From Pseudomonadota bacterium (GTDB lineage: Bacteria > Pseudomonadota > Gammaproteobacteria > Burkholderiales > Burkholderiaceae), in the NCBI GenBank assembly GCA_023441105.1, contig JAEZQX010000258.1:1-15299 (forward strand): DNA of 15,299 bases, written 5' to 3'. The position numbers were made by a program, and so were the translations under genes. A model generated the notes under the pieces. The model had not been told where the DNA came from. It made no database searches and worked only from the letters and a program-made list of their open reading frames with translations. Positions 14,527 through 15,299 of the stretch are shown piece after piece. Position 1 is the stretch's first letter. Every line of letters begins with the position of its first letter.

Positions 14527-14545
14527 AATACGAACGATTAGCATT
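14527..14545. promoter_or_regulatory. Fur-box-like operator between divergent bfd and btuF-like genes
   Basis: The 19 bases read AATACGAACGATTAGCATT on the plus strand; read on the minus strand (AATGCTAATCGTTCGTATT) they match 14 of 19 positions of AATGAGAATCATTCTCATT, a form of the Fur consensus. The outer AAT/ATT and inner AA/TT pairs are symmetric. It is an AT-rich island in GC-rich DNA, placed to control both divergent genes. No genomic scan was possible, so the call rests on match and context. Confidence 0.5.
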
Positions 14546-14554
14546 TGATCAGAT

Positions 14555-15299
14555 ATGAGAGGCTTCCGCAAGGGGCTATGTCACGGCATGGGCAATCTGT
14601 TGCTCGCCGGCTGCCTGATGGCGATCGGTGGCGGGGCGGTGGCGCAGGCACAGCCGCCGCCGCAGACACAGGCGCAGACGCAGGCACAGCCGCAGCCGCA
14701 GGCAGAGCCACAGCCGGTGGTGGTCACCGATGACAGCGGGCAGCGGGTTTCGCTGGCTGCGCCGGCGCGGCGAGTGATCGCGCTGTCTCCTTCCCTGACC
14801 GAGCTGATCTTCGCGGCCGGCGGCGGCGAGCGGCTGGTCGGGGTCGCCGAGCACAGCAACTATCCGGAGGCGGCGCGTTCGCTGCCGCGCATCGGCGACG
14901 CCCTGTCGTTCCAGCTCGAACGCCTCCTGGCGCTCGATCCCGACCTGATCGTCGCCTGGCAGCAGGGAAACAATCCTCGCCAGCTCGAGCGGCTGGCGGT
15001 GCTCGGCATCCCCATCTACTACAGCCAGATCAACCGCCTGGAGGACGTGGCCACGACCCTGGAAAGGCTCGGGCTCCTGCTCGACAGCCCGGGCAAGGCA
15101 GCAGCCGATGATTTCCGGGCCCGGCTGGCGGCGCTGCGGCCGGCGAGCGCGGCACCGGTGCGGGTGCTCTACCAGGTCTGGTCGCAGCCGCTGATGACGG
15201 TGAACGGCCGGCATGTCATCAGCGACCTGATCGACCGCTGCGGCGGCGTCAACGTCTTCGCGGCGGAGTCGGCGCTGGTGCCGCAGGTCGGCATCGAGG
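14555..15299 (+). CDS. BtuF-like periplasmic cobalamin/metal-complex binding protein (3' end outside the window)
   Basis: About 248 codons of an ABC-transporter substrate-binding protein run off the window end. A signal peptide (MRGFRKGLCHGMGNLLLAGC..., cleavage probably after GGGAVA) is followed by a Gln/Pro/Ala-rich linker of about 25 residues. The binding domain then begins at VVVTDDSGQRV. RVIALSPSLTELIFAAGG, VGVAEHSNYPEAARSLPRIGD, LALDPDLIVAWQQGN and IDRCGGVNVF align well with BtuF, the vitamin B12 carrier. Related clusters of the same fold carry haem or ferric siderophores. The Fur-like site just upstream suggests iron control, so a siderophore or haem role remains possible. The start is uncertain: ATG 14555 gives a positively charged n-region but has no room for a ribosome site after the Fur-like box. 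ATG 14588 has AAGGGG 12 bases upstream. Confidence 0.87.
   Translation, partial: MRGFRKGLCHGMGNLLLAGCLMAIGGGAVAQAQPPPQTQAQTQAQPQPQAEPQPVVVTDDSGQRVSLAAPARRVIALSPSLTELIFAAGGGERLVGVAEHSNYPEAARSLPRIGDALSFQLERLLALDPDLIVAWQQGNNPRQLERLAVLGIPIYYSQINRLEDVATTLERLGLLLDSPGKAAADDFRARLAALRPASAAPVRVLYQVWSQPLMTVNGRHVISDLIDRCGGVNVFAAESALVPQVGIE
14642..14716 (+). repeat. Imperfect CAG-rich short repeats encoding a Gln/Pro/Ala linker
   Basis: Repeated CAG-GCN, CAG-ACN and CAG-CCG codon pairs encode an alternating Q-A/Q-T/Q-P linker between the signal peptide and the binding domain of the BtuF-like protein. Such a tract is prone to slippage and length change between strains. Confidence 0.6.

Noticed and set aside
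1..15299. tRNA, rRNA, CRISPR repeats, insertion sequences or attachment sites
   Set aside because: No regularly spaced direct repeats, transposase-like protein, terminal inverted repeats or tRNA-like T-loop pattern was seen on either strand by reading alone.

Overview
The window is GC-rich and tightly packed, with protein-coding genes on both strands and no RNA gene, CRISPR array or insertion sequence that I could recognise. The organism is a Gram-negative proteobacterium. The evidence is a beta-barrel outer-membrane protein ending in Phe, several Sec signal peptides, a bacterioferritin with its ferredoxin (bfr/bfd), and a YgiD-type dioxygenase. The base composition and gene types fit a high-GC gamma- or betaproteobacterium; I cannot name a genus.

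Layout. Bases 1-818 (+) hold the C-terminal half of an APC-family amino-acid permease. It converges on a long minus-strand block running from 8319 down to 902. In transcription order that block is: a small PLDc_N/SHOCT membrane protein, an APC antiporter, a secreted metal-dependent amidohydrolase, a near-consensus promoter with a hairpin-rich leader, a second ArcD-like antiporter, arginine deiminase (arcA), and a DUF4105/Lnb-like membrane protein. Bases 8320-8735 are non-coding. Then come an outer-membrane beta-barrel protein (+), ygiD (-), and a phospholipase D-like lipoprotein (+) interrupted by one in-frame TAA between its two HKD motifs. A secreted cyclase-family hydrolase (-) follows, then bacterioferritin (-) and bacterioferritin-associated ferredoxin (-). 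The window ends with the 5' part of a BtuF-like periplasmic binding protein (+), and a Fur-box-like palindrome lies between it and bfd.

How the genes may work together. The 902-8319 block reads as two antiporter-plus-hydrolase modules. The exported amidohydrolase belongs to a COG1228-like group that includes dipeptidases, some of them acting on peptides ending in Arg or Lys. It could release basic amino acids in the periplasm; the antiporters could then exchange them, and arginine deiminase would convert arginine to citrulline and ammonia. No arcB or arcC is present beside arcA, so this is not the standard arcDABC energy pathway as seen here. The right-hand end is an iron-related cluster: iron storage (bfr), iron release (bfd) and a divergent uptake-type binding protein, probably under Fur.

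The most noteworthy points are the arginine module with its DUF4105 partner, the split phospholipase D, the Fur-like site shared by bfd and a BtuF-like gene, and a substituted ferroxidase-centre position in the bacterioferritin.
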